Shown: positions 19,545 to 29,741, numbered from the stretch's first letter. The stretch is DNA of 64,000 nucleotides from Chlorobiota bacterium (GCA_016866305.1 VGMX01000004.1:83531-147530); one strand, 5' to 3'. The notes: generated by a model not told the origin, from the letters alone. Made by a program: numbers and translations.

Positions 19545-22500
19545 TCAGAAACTCACCGCCGAGGCTCCTGCGGTCTCCTGCTGCAGCTTCTCTTGCCACC
19601 CCTCCCCCGAAAGCTTTTCGGCAAGCGCCACGACGAGATGTTTGGGCTCGACACCAAGGTCGAGGTTCCTGCCGAGCCCCTGCACGCATGAAGGGCAGTT
19701 GGTCAGCATGACTTTTCTTCCTGATCCGTTCATGGCTTCGCGGATGGCGTCGCGCTTGCGATGCAGCATGGCATCGGTGATATCCGGTCGCGAAAGCGCA
19801 AGGGTGCCTGCTTCTGAACAGCAGTGCGGCACGGGTTTCACGGTGCCGAACCCGCCAATCTTCCTGAGCATGTCGAGGGCTTTGCCGTCCAGTGAGTCAT
19901 GGCATGGCGCGTGATAGAGGCAGCTGCCGTCGCCTTCCAGCCCGAGTCCCTTTTCAAGAGCATAAGCTGCAGTATCCATGATGCGTCCGCCGAACAGCTT
20001 GCCGGTCTCGATGGCATCGAGACCTTCCAGACAGGTACCGCAGGTCACCACACAGGCATCGAAATCGAGGTAGGAGAACATCTCTCGAATCTGGCTGAAC
20101 AGCACGGTATTGCGCAGGACGATGCTCGAATACTGGTCGTTCTTTGCGTTGACATGAGCGGGGAAACCGCAGCAGAGGAATGGCGGGGGCAGAATGACCC
20201 GTGTTCCGGTTTCAAGCAGCACATGCAGCGCAGCCATTGCAATCGTGGAGTTCAGACGCTCGGAACCGCACCCCGGAAAGTAAAAGACGGTACTTTTGAT
20301 CTCTCCAGAGGGCTCGAACATCAGCACCTGGTCCTGACCGCACTCCGGAAGCACATCGCGAAGGGTATTTTCCGGAACCGGCGGCACTGAAGAGCGCAGC
20401 AGCCGGAGCGGATAGAAAGCCGGGGGATCATCTTCCGGCTGGAGTGGAGCGGTGATCCTGCTCCCCGCACGCTGCGCCGCACCGCCAAGGCGCAGTACGG
20501 CGTTGCGGAACACCTTGTTGAAAAAGGGCGATCGGCTGTCGAGATAACGCAGGGTCATCTCGGTGACCGGCGAGGAGTGCTTGAACCCCCTTGCAGCAAG
20601 CAGTTCGCGTTCGATCACGGAAACCTCCCCGGTATCGATGTCAACCGGGCAGGGTTTCAGGCACTTGTGGCAGATGGTGCAGTGATCGGCCACCTCATCG
20701 AGCCACTGCAGCAGTTCGAAATCGGTGGAGCGCTCGCGCTGCGCGTCGAACAGCAGCGCCTCGATAAGCGAACCGATAGCAAGGTTCTTGTTGCGCGGGT
20801 GGTAAAACATGCCCCGTGCAGGATAGTAGACACAGCAGTCGGTCTTGCACTTGCCGCACCGGATGCAGTAGTCGACTTTTTTGGAAAGCTCCTCGATCTT
20901 CGCTCTCTTGAGGATGTGCGCCTCAAGCTCCAGCAGATTGAATGACGGCGTGAAAATATGGTCGAGAGCCTCGAAATCCTCCAGCTTGCCGGGATTCATG
21001 ATGCCTTTGGAATCGACTTTTTTCCGGTAGCCGGCGAGTTCCCTGACGATGGCCTCATCGAGGTATTTCAGCTTGGTGACACCGATGCCGTGCTCGCCCG
21101 AAACCACGCCGCCGAGGCAAATCACCTTCTCCATCACCTGATCGACCACCTTGTCGGCGCGCTCAAGCATGGCCCGGTCGTTGGAGAGCACGGGAATGTT
21201 CACATGCACATTTCCATCTCCGGCATGCATGTGGGTGGCGATGGCGATGCGGCTGTTCCTGGTATAATGGTTGGCCTGTTCAACCGCTCCCTGGATTTTC
21301 GGATAACCCTGGAGCAGTTCGGCCAGTTCCCGGCAAAGCTCATGCAGGATATCCAGCGAACGCACCGCATCGTCGGAAGCAGCAAGCAGCCGTTCACGGA
21401 ACGACCGGCAGAGATCGAGACCCGCAGGCACTTTTGAGGCAAACTGTCCGCCATCCTCGTTCACGATCGCCGTTTTCAGGATCTCCCCTGCCCGTTCCAT
21501 GAAAAGAAGCTGCGAATGCCGCTCCTCGGCAATATTGAGGTGATCGATGAACCGGGCAAACTCGGCAAGCGCTTCAAGAGGAATAACGATATCCTCGTTC
21601 AGCTTGAAAGCGTTGGTCCTTCGGGCGATGGCGCCGAGTTTCTTGCGGTCGGTCCAGAAACGTACCGACTCAGCATTGTCGCGTGCGACAAACATCAGGG
21701 TATTCGGATAGCGCCCGAGCAGCTCCTCGATTTTTCTCACTCCCCGCTCCACCTCGGAAGCCGTCCTGGCGGCAATGTCGATAAGCAATACCGCCTTGGG
21801 CGTCTGCGGACGGGGCGCCTTGACCTTGTAGTCAATTGCCCGAACATATTCGTCATCGAAATGCTCGAGCGCAAGCAGCGCCTCCTCATCGTCGAACGGA
21901 AGCGGAAATATCCTCGAGAGTTCCACAATCACCCTGCTGGCTTCGTCCATGTCGTGACCGAAAAACTCCAGGCATATGGTCTTCTTCTCGGGATACTCGG
22001 GGTAGAGTACAAACACCGCGGAGGTTATCACGCCGTCGGTGCCCTCCTTCTGGAGACCGGGAACACCGCCAAGCGCCTTGTTGGTGATATCTTTCCAGAG
22101 CCCTTTCTTGCGGATGTCGGTACCGCGAAGCTCGATGCGTTCGAGCCTCCTGCCGGACTCGTCGAGCACCTCGAAGGCAACGGGATCCTCGTGCAGAATC
22201 TTGCGGAGCTGATGGTCGGTGCGTTTGATTGTCCACCGTTCACCGGAAGGCATGGCCATACGCCATTCGAGCAGGTTGTCGATGCAGGTGCCCCAGCGCA
22301 CCGCCATCTTGCCGCCCGCGTTTTCAGCGATGTTGCCGCCGATCGTGCATGACCACTCGCTGGTGGGATCGGTAGCGAAGACAAGTCCCTCTCCTTCGGC
22401 CTCGTGCATGGCTTTCTCGGTTACCACTCCCGCCTCCACCTCGATGACCCGCGCCTGGCGCACGGAACCGTCGGCCATATGGAAATCCCGCAGGGATATG

Positions 22501-23201
22501 CCCCTGATGCGGTTCAGCTTCTCCATGTTGATGATGACGCAGCGAGAACGCAGCGGTACCGCTCCACCGGTAAGCCCCGTGCCGGCTCCCCTTGGAATGA
22601 TCTTGAGGCCGAGATTGGCAATGGCAGTGACAAGCGGGGCTACCTGCTGCTCCTCGGACGGCGTCACAACAGCGACCGGCAGGTGCAGCCGCCAGTCGGT
22701 GGCGTCGGTCGCATGCGCGGCAAGGGAGAAGGGGTCGAACAGCACGTTTTTTACCCCGACCACCGCACCGAGTTCCCGCTTCAGCCTGCGCCGGAGTTCG
22801 GGGGTGTTCTCGACAGCGGACCGGAACCGTTCGAGCTGTTCGCGGACTGCTGCCACCACGGTGATCACCCGGCTTTCACCGTTGGCGGATCCGGCTATGA
22901 TATCGAGATCCTTTGCTGCGCGGTCGAACAGCCGCTGGCGTCGCTGGGGCGAATCCACCAGTTCCTGGAACAGATAGGGATTCCGGCGGTGGATGAGAAT
23001 TTCACCGATACCTCCCATGAGCAACCGGGCCGAACGACCGGTAACGCGGTGCTCGCGAAGGTCATCGAGGATTTTGACAATATCGCCGCCAAGCAGGGAG
23101 GAGATGGCCTGCCGGTCATCGGCCGACGTATAGTTGAACGGTATTTCCCTGGGAACGGCATGCGATACAATCGCGGTTTCAGGGATGGTCTTTAACATCA
23201 T
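19545..23201 (-). CDS. DUF3683 / FAD-linked oxidase / 4Fe-4S fusion dehydrogenase (D-lactate dehydrogenase-like)
   Basis: 1218 residues in one chain. An N-terminal DUF3683 domain (~20-100, FNYTSADDRQAI) leads to a PCMH-type FAD domain (RGAGTGLTGGAVPLRSRC; PTSEWSCTIGGNIAENAGG) and a GlcD-like C-terminal domain with the His-rich THMHAGDGNVHVNIP and GEHGIG. Two ferredoxin motifs follow (CIRCGKCKTDCC and CTICHKCLKPCP), then two CCG domains (FLCCGFPAH; HCCSEAGTL). This joins what GlcD/GlpC-like subunits do separately, passing electrons from a 2-hydroxyacid such as D-lactate to the quinone pool. The substrate is inferred. Length fits the DUF3683 fusion family. Confidence 0.88.
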   Translation of the reverse strand: MMLKTIPETAIVSHAVPREIPFNYTSADDRQAISSLLGGDIVKILDDLREHRVTGRSARLLMGGIGEILIHRRNPYLFQELVDSPQRRQRLFDRAAKDLDIIAGSANGESRVITVVAAVREQLERFRSAVENTPELRRRLKRELGAVVGVKNVLFDPFSLAAHATDATDWRLHLPVAVVTPSEEQQVAPLVTAIANLGLKIIPRGAGTGLTGGAVPLRSRCVIINMEKLNRIRGISLRDFHMADGSVRQARVIEVEAGVVTEKAMHEAEGEGLVFATDPTSEWSCTIGGNIAENAGGKMAVRWGTCIDNLLEWRMAMPSGERWTIKRTDHQLRKILHEDPVAFEVLDESGRRLERIELRGTDIRKKGLWKDITNKALGGVPGLQKEGTDGVITSAVFVLYPEYPEKKTICLEFFGHDMDEASRVIVELSRIFPLPFDDEEALLALEHFDDEYVRAIDYKVKAPRPQTPKAVLLIDIAARTASEVERGVRKIEELLGRYPNTLMFVARDNAESVRFWTDRKKLGAIARRTNAFKLNEDIVIPLEALAEFARFIDHLNIAEERHSQLLFMERAGEILKTAIVNEDGGQFASKVPAGLDLCRSFRERLLAASDDAVRSLDILHELCRELAELLQGYPKIQGAVEQANHYTRNSRIAIATHMHAGDGNVHVNIPVLSNDRAMLERADKVVDQVMEKVICLGGVVSGEHGIGVTKLKYLDEAIVRELAGYRKKVDSKGIMNPGKLEDFEALDHIFTPSFNLLELEAHILKRAKIEELSKKVDYCIRCGKCKTDCCVYYPARGMFYHPRNKNLAIGSLIEALLFDAQRERSTDFELLQWLDEVADHCTICHKCLKPCPVDIDTGEVSVIERELLAARGFKHSSPVTEMTLRYLDSRSPFFNKVFRNAVLRLGGAAQRAGSRITAPLQPEDDPPAFYPLRLLRSSVPPVPENTLRDVLPECGQDQVLMFEPSGEIKSTVFYFPGCGSERLNSTIAMAALHVLLETGTRVILPPPFLCCGFPAHVNAKNDQYSSIVLRNTVLFSQIREMFSYLDFDACVVTCGTCLEGLDAIETGKLFGGRIMDTAAYALEKGLGLEGDGSCLYHAPCHDSLDGKALDMLRKIGGFGTVKPVPHCCSEAGTLALSRPDITDAMLHRKRDAIREAMNGSGRKVMLTNCPSCVQGLGRNLDLGVEPKHLVVALAEKLSGEGWQEKLQQETAGASAVSF

Positions 23202-23415
23202 GGCAAATAAAACCTTAAAGCTTGATCACACTCGTTTGCCACCCCGGAGGCGGCGCTGTTGAGTGGAAAGTACAAATAATTTCAATTCCGACATGGAATC
23301 GGAAAGGGTGACGTTGGCTTGCTGCCACCATCAGGTGATCTTACTAACCTTTCAGCGCTTCTGAGAATTCCGCTGAAACGCGGATACCGGAGAAAAGATA
23401 TTAAACTGCTGCCGC

Positions 23416-23457
23416 CCTCCTGACCTGCAGAAACACAAAACAGTACCGGTCAGGAGG
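23416..23457 (-). terminator. 10-bp inverted repeat after the alpha/beta hydrolase gene
   Basis: CCTCCTGACC / GGTCAGGAGG with a 22-base loop begins 16 bases after the stop at 23473 on the minus strand. No T-run follows, so it is a weak or rho-assisted end. Confidence 0.4.
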
Positions 23458-23472
23458 TTGCAGACAGTTTCA

Positions 23473-24708
23473 TTACCTGGCAAAATCGATGTACTGGCCA
23501 TCAGGGAATGGAACCAGTGCGATCTTGCCATCAGGTCGTTCCCTGTTCAGCCATGTCATGAAATCGCTCCCTTTCCACTCTTCGAAACCGCCCTTGAAAC
23601 CATCGTGCCCGGAATACAGATTGATATATCTTCTGAACAGTTCGATCGTGAATGCCGTTTCTGCTCCTTCGGGCTTGTAGGTTTGCGTGCCGGGACAAAG
23701 GGCGCATTCCGAGGGTTTGTCCGCCTGGCTGCAGAACCAGCTCTCTTCGGTAAGGTAACCGCAGTGGCCTCCCTTTTCAATGCGCGCTACCGCTGCCCAG
23801 CTTCGGGAAGAGGATAACTGGCTGAACTGGGTGGCGGCACCGGCATTCTCCGACCAGGAAGGAGGGCTGGAGTTCTCGAGGGTGGCGCAATCACACTGCC
23901 CGATCACCATGAGCGATGGCATCTGTGCTTCAGAAAGCACCTCCCGGTAAGGCTGCATGCCCGGGGCGAGAACGGGAACCTTCATATCGACCGGCGAAAG
24001 CTGGACCAGGCCGACGGGATTGGCCCGGTCTTTCGGATCCCACTCTTCCATTCGGGCGGAGTAGGCGGGAAGAATCTCCCGGTCGTAGATGACCGGATTG
24101 AAGGGACGAAAGGTTTTTTTGCCGATCTCCCTCAGCTTTTCGAACCCTGTTGCTGCAACCTGGGCATGAGCGCCCCCGACGGAGTGGCCGGCAAAAATCA
24201 CGTTGTTGCCCTTCATGAAGCGGGTCCTGTTCCCGATCTCCCGGTCATAAAAGCCTTTGTTTCTGTTATGCTCGTCGATCTTGTAGAACTCGTCGGTGGC
24301 ACCGTATTTGACGAGGTACGATGCTGCGGCATAGGCATCCTGTCCAACACGAGGGTTTCCGCCGAAATCAACCCAGGGCATGGCCAGCGACTGCATATGC
24401 GATGCAGTGACAAAAGCCATCGCCCAGTTCCTTTCAACAATCGCCTGGCTGTAGTTGTAGTAGGCCGACGGATTGATACCGAAAAGCGGGTTGTCGTTGA
24501 GAAAGGCGCCTGCGATCTTTTTGGGATAGTACAGTAAATCGTTGCCGATAAGAAAGCCATGACTGAACATCACAAGACCGTTGGCATCGAGATTCTTCGG
24601 ATAGAACACTTCAATAACCAGTTCGACAAACTGCGGAATCCGCCAGTCGTACTGCAACCAGATGTGAACTCGGTCGAAACAGTAGTTGTTGATGCAGATA
24701 GGTTTCAT
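23473..24708 (-). CDS. Alpha/beta hydrolase of unknown substrate
   Basis: 411 residues. The nucleophile elbow GHSVGGAHAQ sits in the middle (near 172-181), an oxyanion-type SHGFLIGND lies before it, and a late His (GGHCGYL) could complete a Ser-Asp/Glu-His triad. There is no signal peptide. The layout resembles chlorophyllase/PAF-acetylhydrolase-like hydrolases, which in a chlorophototroph would be interesting, but I cannot assign the substrate. It starts at the ATG at 24708. The Nif11-type peptide gene lies 66 bases upstream in the same direction, so both could share a transcript. Confidence 0.75.
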   Translation of the reverse strand: MKPICINNYCFDRVHIWLQYDWRIPQFVELVIEVFYPKNLDANGLVMFSHGFLIGNDLLYYPKKIAGAFLNDNPLFGINPSAYYNYSQAIVERNWAMAFVTASHMQSLAMPWVDFGGNPRVGQDAYAAASYLVKYGATDEFYKIDEHNRNKGFYDREIGNRTRFMKGNNVIFAGHSVGGAHAQVAATGFEKLREIGKKTFRPFNPVIYDREILPAYSARMEEWDPKDRANPVGLVQLSPVDMKVPVLAPGMQPYREVLSEAQMPSLMVIGQCDCATLENSSPPSWSENAGAATQFSQLSSSRSWAAVARIEKGGHCGYLTEESWFCSQADKPSECALCPGTQTYKPEGAETAFTIELFRRYINLYSGHDGFKGGFEEWKGSDFMTWLNRERPDGKIALVPFPDGQYIDFAR

Positions 24709-24773
24709 ATGCGGAGGGGGGATAAATGGTTAGAAAAATACCTGAACCCTAAACGGTATCCGGTCTCGACAGC

Positions 24774-25037
24774 TCAATGCCACAGACCTCCTCCACACCT
24801 CCGGCCGCGAACCCGGGTTGTTTCGTTGTCCACATCGCAGAACCATCCGGCCACGTGACCGAGGGCTCCGGGCGAAAGCGTGGATTTGGCCTCCTCAAGC
24901 TCCTCTTCGGTAAAATCGTACCCTGCTTCGGCAACCAGCTCGCGACGTTTTTGGGCAAGCCTGCGGGTAAGGGAACTGCAGAAATCCTGATCTTCAGTGA
25001 GCTTCACGAGAAACTGCCTGGCGGACTCGATGGACAT
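24774..25037 (-). CDS. Nif11-type leader (RiPP precursor-like) peptide
   Basis: 87 residues from the ATG at 25037, which has a perfect AAGGAGG seven bases upstream (25045-25051); the longer frame to 25091 is ruled out by this. The N-terminal ~55 residues match the Nif11 leader pattern (MSIESARQFLVKL, then AEAGYDFTEEELEEA). The usual GG cleavage site appears as VAG at ~62-64, followed by a 23-residue tail with two Cys and a GGG (CDVDN ... RRCGGGLWH). Such peptides are often precursors of modified natural products, but no maturation enzyme or exporter lies nearby. Confidence 0.8.
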   Translation of the reverse strand: MSIESARQFLVKLTEDQDFCSSLTRRLAQKRRELVAEAGYDFTEEELEEAKSTLSPGALGHVAGWFCDVDNETTRVRGRRCGGGLWH

Positions 25038-25159
25038 GATACAGCCTCCTTGTAATTGGTAAAAAAGATATCCTAAAGGTAATACCTTCAAATATAGGCA
25101 TTTATCATAAATCTTGCATATCCGGGGAACGAACTTGCACAGAAAACAGCCACACCCTC

Positions 25160-25918
25160 TTACAGCCTCGCTCCTCCGGAAATTTCAAGAATCTGACCGG
25201 TAATGAAGGCAGCATCATCCGAAGCGAGAAACAGTGCGGCCCTGGCGACATCGATCGGATGAGCGATTCTTTTGAGCGGATAGCGGGATGCACTTTCCCG
25301 GACAAGCGCATCCCATCGCTCCTGGCCAAGAGTCTTACGGAACACCGGCACATCGACCAGCGAAGGTGCAAGCGCGTTTACCGTAATATTGAAGGTGCCG
25401 AGCGACATGGCAAGAGAACGCGTGAACGCCGCAATGCCGCCCTTGGCGGCAGCATAGGAAAACTGGCCCTGAGCACCCCGGTACACCAGGGAACTCATGG
25501 TGACAATCCTTCCGTATTCCTGGGACTTCATGAGCCGGGCAGCTTCCCTGCAGCAAATCATGCAGGAGCGGAGATTGAGCGCGAGATTGCGGTCTATCAT
25601 GTCGCTGCTGATCCCATCAGCCGGACTGAACGGGTCGAGATCACCTCCGGCGATGGTAACGAGAATATCCAGCCTGCCAGACTGTTCACGCAAGGATGCG
25701 AAAAGCGCTGAAACCATCTCCTCACTGGTCACGTCCACGCCGAACCACGAGGCACGCCCGCCTCGATCCCTGATCTCGGCACAAAGGGCATCACAACCGG
25801 CGGTATCGGTATCGGCAAGAATGACTTCGGCCCCCTCATCCGCGAAAATGAGAGCTGTCGCACGCCCGATACCTCCTGCCGCTCCGGTAATAAGAGCGGT
25901 CTTCCCGTGTAGTCTCAT
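25160..25918 (-). CDS. Short-chain dehydrogenase/reductase
   Basis: 252-residue classical SDR: cofactor motif TGAAGGIG (~11-18), NAG-equivalent TIAGG (~89-93), catalytic Ser in MSSLVYRG and YAAAK (~155-159). C-terminal VTGQ-equivalent [11 protein letters not shown] is present. It probably uses NADP(H) or NAD(H) on a small alcohol/ketone. The substrate is not readable from sequence. It overlaps the upstream glycosyltransferase gene by four bases (ATGA), so the two are translationally coupled, hinting at a role in a surface sugar or lipid. Confidence 0.88.
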   Translation of the reverse strand: MRLHGKTALITGAAGGIGRATALIFADEGAEVILADTDTAGCDALCAEIRDRGGRASWFGVDVTSEEMVSALFASLREQSGRLDILVTIAGGDLDPFSPADGISSDMIDRNLALNLRSCMICCREAARLMKSQEYGRIVTMSSLVYRGAQGQFSYAAAKGGIAAFTRSLAMSLGTFNITVNALAPSLVDVPVFRKTLGQERWDALVRESASRYPLKRIAHPIDVARAALFLASDDAAFITGQILEISGGARL

Positions 25919-26772
25919 CGGTTTTCCTTCAGTTCAGGGTTGGCAAACAGTTTAAAGCCCATGAGACTGGTCATGGACTGAACCGCGCTGTTGATGCGTC
26001 CGATAAAAAGATCGAGATCGGTCACTTCATGGCTTTTGTCGGATGCTGCCTGTTCCATGAATTCAAGAAACTGGCGATGCCGCATCTCTCCGATCCTCGA
26101 AGACCAGGAAAGGTTCGAAATCCGGAAAGCACAAAGCGGTTCGTCGATCATGTAAAGATCACCGTGTTTGAGCAACTGTATCCAGAAATCCAGATCGATG
26201 GTATAGGGAACCACGGCACTGTAGCCTCTTGTTTTCGATATAAGTTCTGCAGGATACAGGCCGCAGACCGGTTCTCCGATGATGTTCGTGCCCATCCTGA
26301 TCATTTTTCTGATCACATCGACAGGCTCGATACGGCCGCCGGGAACGAAGTTGACTTTTTTGATGAGTGGCTTTCCCTCGGGATCGATGATGGTTCTCTG
26401 GCAACTGACGAGACTTATGCCGGCATGGCGTGAATATTCAAGGACATCGACCTGCTTTTCGATACATTCCGGAAAAAGGATGTCGTCGCCACAGACCAGC
26501 TTGACGTATTTGCCTCTCACGTCGCAGATCGCCCTGTTCCAGTTCTTTTCGGGCCCGAGATTGACCGGGCTGGGAAATAGCCGTATGCGGGAATCTGAAA
26601 AAGAGGAGGCAATCTCCAGTGACTCATCGGTTGAATGATCATCATAGATCAGAAGCTCGAAATCGGTGAACGACTGCTCCAGGATCGAACGGATGGTTTC
26701 AGCGATAAACCGGGCATTATTGTACATCGGTACGGTAACCGATACCAATGGCCTGTTTTTTGAACTAATCAT
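25915..26772 (-). CDS. Glycosyltransferase family 2
   Basis: 285 residues. The GT-A fold is shown by [17 protein letters not shown] at the N-terminus, [11 protein letters not shown] (first Asp motif) and [14 protein letters not shown] (second DxD-like motif). There is no membrane helix, so it is a cytoplasmic or peripheral enzyme. It is a generic GT2 that adds a nucleotide-sugar residue to an acceptor; donor and acceptor are unknown. It overlaps the SDR gene by four bases and lies 38 bases downstream of the pentapeptide-repeat gene, all on the minus strand. Confidence 0.88.
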   Translation of the reverse strand: MISSKNRPLVSVTVPMYNNARFIAETIRSILEQSFTDFELLIYDDHSTDESLEIASSFSDSRIRLFPSPVNLGPEKNWNRAICDVRGKYVKLVCGDDILFPECIEKQVDVLEYSRHAGISLVSCQRTIIDPEGKPLIKKVNFVPGGRIEPVDVIRKMIRMGTNIIGEPVCGLYPAELISKTRGYSAVVPYTIDLDFWIQLLKHGDLYMIDEPLCAFRISNLSWSSRIGEMRHRQFLEFMEQAASDKSHEVTDLDLFIGRINSAVQSMTSLMGFKLFANPELKENR

Positions 26773-26810
26773 AACTTCCCTGTGTAATAAAAAATCGTTA
26801 CCGCATGAGG

Positions 26811-28046
26811 CTATTCCTGAATAAAGAGCGCTTCATGCCGAACTGCCCATTCAGGCGTAGCTTTCTTGCCGGAATCAAGCACCGTCGTGCCGGAAACCCT
26901 GACTCCGGTCAGGCGCGCATGGCTGAGATTGGCCCGCCAGAGATTGGCATTTCTGAGATCGGTGCCGCCAAGATCGGCTTTTTCAAGATTTGCTTCACGC
27001 AGATCACAGCCGGAAAGATCGGCATGACGCAGATCAGCATCGAACAGATCGGCTTTCCTGAAACTCGCACCCCGAAGATTTGCTCGGGCAAGATCGGCAT
27101 AACTCAGGTTTTTCTGATCGAAACTCGCCTGATGCAGGTCTATCGGCATACCCCGGTCACGTTTACGCATGTCATTCCAGGCGAATACCCCGGATTTCAG
27201 TTTTTTGTACAGCACGTCGTCATATGCGGCACGGATGTTTCCGGACCTGCGCCAGGGATTCTCCCCGGCTCCGGCTGTTCTCGTCCGGAGGGGGCCCTGG
27301 TTACCGGAATCCGTCAGAGCAGCCTGACCGGCATCTGAAACTCCCGGAACAGCCGAAACCGGTTCTGGGCTGTCGGCAACGAAAACCGCATGATGCTCTC
27401 CTGCCCAGACCGGCGTCGCATAACTGCCGGAAGCCAGCACGGTAGTGCCTGAAACCCTTGCACCGGAAATTTCTGCATGGCTTATGTCGGCACGCCAGAG
27501 GTATGCGGAACGAAGATCGCAGCCTGAAAGAACGGAACCGGCAAGGCCGGCTTCACGGAAATTCGTTTCCCGCAGATCGGCGCCGCTGAAATCGGCATTC
27601 GAACAATCGGATTTCTTGAGAACTGCGGCACACAGAACAGCGCCTTTGAGCGACGCGTTATCAAGCAAGGCGTCTTCAAGGTCTGCGGACTGAAGACGGG
27701 CGTTATCAAGAGATGCTCTTGAGAGTATCGACGAGCGCAGTATGGCGGCGTCGAGCCGGGCATGTTCAAGCCGGGCTCCGGAAAGATCACTGTTGCCGAA
27801 ATCGGCGCGGGAGAGATCGGCATAACGGAAATCGGCTCGTTTGAGGTTCATTCCTTTGAGCACAGCTCCGGAGAGATCGGCCACGCTCTTCGGATTGGCT
27901 GCCCTGTAGCTGTTCCATGATTTCACTCCGGCCTTCAGTTCCTTGAGGTGCGCGGCATTATATGCCAGCGCGTCGTGCCTGGCAGTGGAAAAAAAAGCAA
28001 GAAAAACCAGACACGAGTGAATAAAAAATTCTTTGTTATTTCGCAT
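26811..28046 (-). CDS. Exported tandem pentapeptide-repeat protein
   Basis: 411 residues from the ATG at 28046. A signal peptide ([14 protein letters not shown]...ALA) is followed by two pentapeptide-repeat blocks made of A(D/N)LXX units ([21 protein letters not shown]), each ending in an almost identical motif SGTTVLxSGxxATPxWA (around residues 205-220 and near the C-terminus). The two halves are separated by a low-complexity linker. The repeats fold as a right-handed quadrilateral beta helix. The internal duplication is clear. It overlaps the upstream heme-copper-oxidase-like gene by 11 bases. Function unknown; periplasmic or surface location inferred. Confidence 0.8.
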   Translation of the reverse strand: MRNNKEFFIHSCLVFLAFFSTARHDALAYNAAHLKELKAGVKSWNSYRAANPKSVADLSGAVLKGMNLKRADFRYADLSRADFGNSDLSGARLEHARLDAAILRSSILSRASLDNARLQSADLEDALLDNASLKGAVLCAAVLKKSDCSNADFSGADLRETNFREAGLAGSVLSGCDLRSAYLWRADISHAEISGARVSGTTVLASGSYATPVWAGEHHAVFVADSPEPVSAVPGVSDAGQAALTDSGNQGPLRTRTAGAGENPWRRSGNIRAAYDDVLYKKLKSGVFAWNDMRKRDRGMPIDLHQASFDQKNLSYADLARANLRGASFRKADLFDADLRHADLSGCDLREANLEKADLGGTDLRNANLWRANLSHARLTGVRVSGTTVLDSGKKATPEWAVRHEALFIQE

Positions 28047-29349
28047 GCCCTGAAAGATTGGTGAGTGTTTCACGATAAAGTTCAGGATCAAGATTCCTGA
28101 TCAGGTAGGCAACGCCAAGCCCGAAAAGCATGCCTGCCCCGCCGAGCAGCAAATCGTTTTCAAGGAAAAAAGCAAGAAGGATAGCGGTTGCGGCAAGCAG
28201 GAGAAAAGTAAGCTGTCCGAATGCTTTTTTCATGGTCACCTGGCCAAGTATTGCGGAAAGCGCACGGTCGGCTCCGAGCTTGTCGAGCGAAGCCGTCCTT
28301 GCAATTGAAGGAACGACAATGTAGATCATTCCGATAAAGGAAAAGGTAATCCATCCAAGCAATGCGGCATGCGTATGGGAATGATAGATCCACATCCTGT
28401 CAATTCGGATTGGAGGAAGGGATCCGAAAGGAATTCCCTTGATGTAATAGATGTTCATGATCCCGTAGGCACTGGTGGCGAAGAGCAGGGCGAGTCCGCT
28501 GAGCAGAAAGGCGAGGGCGGGATGGGGAAAGTTGGTCCTGAAAAAATTGTACAGGTAGCGGGCAAATCCCCCGAGCATGGCCATGACTCCGAACAGCAGA
28601 ATATGGCTCACGAGCATCATGCCAAAATAGTAGCCGAGAAGAATCACGACAAGAAAAATCAGCACGCCTCCGACGAAAATGTAGAACCAGAGGCTGAAAA
28701 GGGTTTTCATCAGTTCGCGTTTCGACGAGCTCCGCCATGCGTAAGTGTACAGAAAGCCCATGACGCTGATGCTCAGCGGAAACGAGGAGCCCAGAAAATA
28801 GGACGACTGCGTCACGAAAAACGGGATGATGCCGCTGTCGGGGAAGGACTCTTTCAGGCCAAGCGTGAAGAGACCGAGATTTGCGTTCAGGAGAAAGAGC
28901 ACGTCGAAAATATAGTAGCGTACCGATACCTCTTTCCAAATCTTTCCAATGGAGAGTGTGGAAAAAATCTCACGGAGCGGACCGGCTACAACCACCATGA
29001 GAAAAAATCCGGTAGCAGCCTTCAGAAGCGGCCACTCCAGCAGCACGGCAACGGTTATGGCCGCAAGTGCACCGAGCACTGAAACAATGTAACGCATCTG
29101 TTTACGCGGGTCGACAGCAAGCTCGGGGTAAATTGCAGCCGTCAGGTAGCGGTTGAGCAGCAGGATCGCCAGATTGCCGAACCCGATAAAAAAGATATAG
29201 GGGTGGAGACGGTGCAGGTGGTGGCTGCCGGTGAAAGCGCCCGCTGCGCCGAGAAAAGCCGCAACGGCGATAACCGAAACGGACACCCTGAAAAACCGTT
29301 GCACAACGCGTTCAAGCCCGGCACCGGCATGAAGGTCTTGCATGAACAT
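28036..29349 (-). CDS. Heme-copper oxidase/NnrS-like 12-helix membrane protein
   Basis: 437 residues, about 12 hydrophobic helices. A His cluster lies near the N-terminus (GSHHLHRLHP, ~41-50) and IYHSHTHAALLGW (~321-333) recalls the H-x-H signature of heme-copper oxidase subunit I and NnrS-like relatives. It has no Cu-B/Tyr oxidase core that I can confirm, so it may bind heme without reducing O2. It is coupled on both sides: its ATG overlaps the upstream DoxX-like stop (TGATG), and its 3' end overlaps the pentapeptide-repeat gene. Role, perhaps electron transfer or NO/redox response, is inference. Confidence 0.6.
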   Translation of the reverse strand: MFMQDLHAGAGLERVVQRFFRVSVSVIAVAAFLGAAGAFTGSHHLHRLHPYIFFIGFGNLAILLLNRYLTAAIYPELAVDPRKQMRYIVSVLGALAAITVAVLLEWPLLKAATGFFLMVVVAGPLREIFSTLSIGKIWKEVSVRYYIFDVLFLLNANLGLFTLGLKESFPDSGIIPFFVTQSSYFLGSSFPLSISVMGFLYTYAWRSSSKRELMKTLFSLWFYIFVGGVLIFLVVILLGYYFGMMLVSHILLFGVMAMLGGFARYLYNFFRTNFPHPALAFLLSGLALLFATSAYGIMNIYYIKGIPFGSLPPIRIDRMWIYHSHTHAALLGWITFSFIGMIYIVVPSIARTASLDKLGADRALSAILGQVTMKKAFGQLTFLLLAATAILLAFFLENDLLLGGAGMLFGLGVAYLIRNLDPELYRETLTNLSGHAK

Positions 29350-29741
29350 CAGTGTTTTGTGGTTTTCAATTCATTGATGGCGATCAGCGAAAGCGCAATC
29401 AGCGAAACATTCAGCGTCAGCGGATTGAACGGTTCGGTAAACAGTCCCGCCTCGAAAAGCAGCACGTAAGCCAGCAGAAAAAGCAGGACTGCAATATTGA
29501 GCCGGAACACCCATGCCTGACGAGCCGCGAGCAGCAGAAGGCCGAAAGCGATCTCCGCACCCCCCATCCATCCGACGGCTGCACATGCCCACTGGTAAAC
29601 AGGAATGACATGGCCCAGCAGTTCGATCTCCCCTTCGCTTCTGCAGACAAGTTTGGGTACGGCACCCTGGTAGATCCATGAAAACGCGAGGACTGTCCGG
29701 CTGAGAAACAGAACAGGGTTCTTTGCAAACAGTGACTTCAT
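29349..29741 (-). CDS. DoxX-like four-helix membrane protein
   Basis: 130 residues from the ATG at 29741 (the frame opens upstream, but MSKRPAF... has no ribosome site either). About four membrane helices with LSRTVLAFSWIYQGAVPKL and GWMGGAEIAFGLLLL, matching the DoxX-like family (PF13781-type). These often sit beside redox membrane proteins and may handle quinones or small thiols. The stop overlaps the ATG of the heme-copper-oxidase-like gene, so the two are translationally coupled and probably act together. Confidence 0.7.
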   Translation of the reverse strand: MKSLFAKNPVLFLSRTVLAFSWIYQGAVPKLVCRSEGEIELLGHVIPVYQWACAAVGWMGGAEIAFGLLLLAARQAWVFRLNIAVLLFLLAYVLLFEAGLFTEPFNPLTLNVSLIALSLIAINELKTTKH

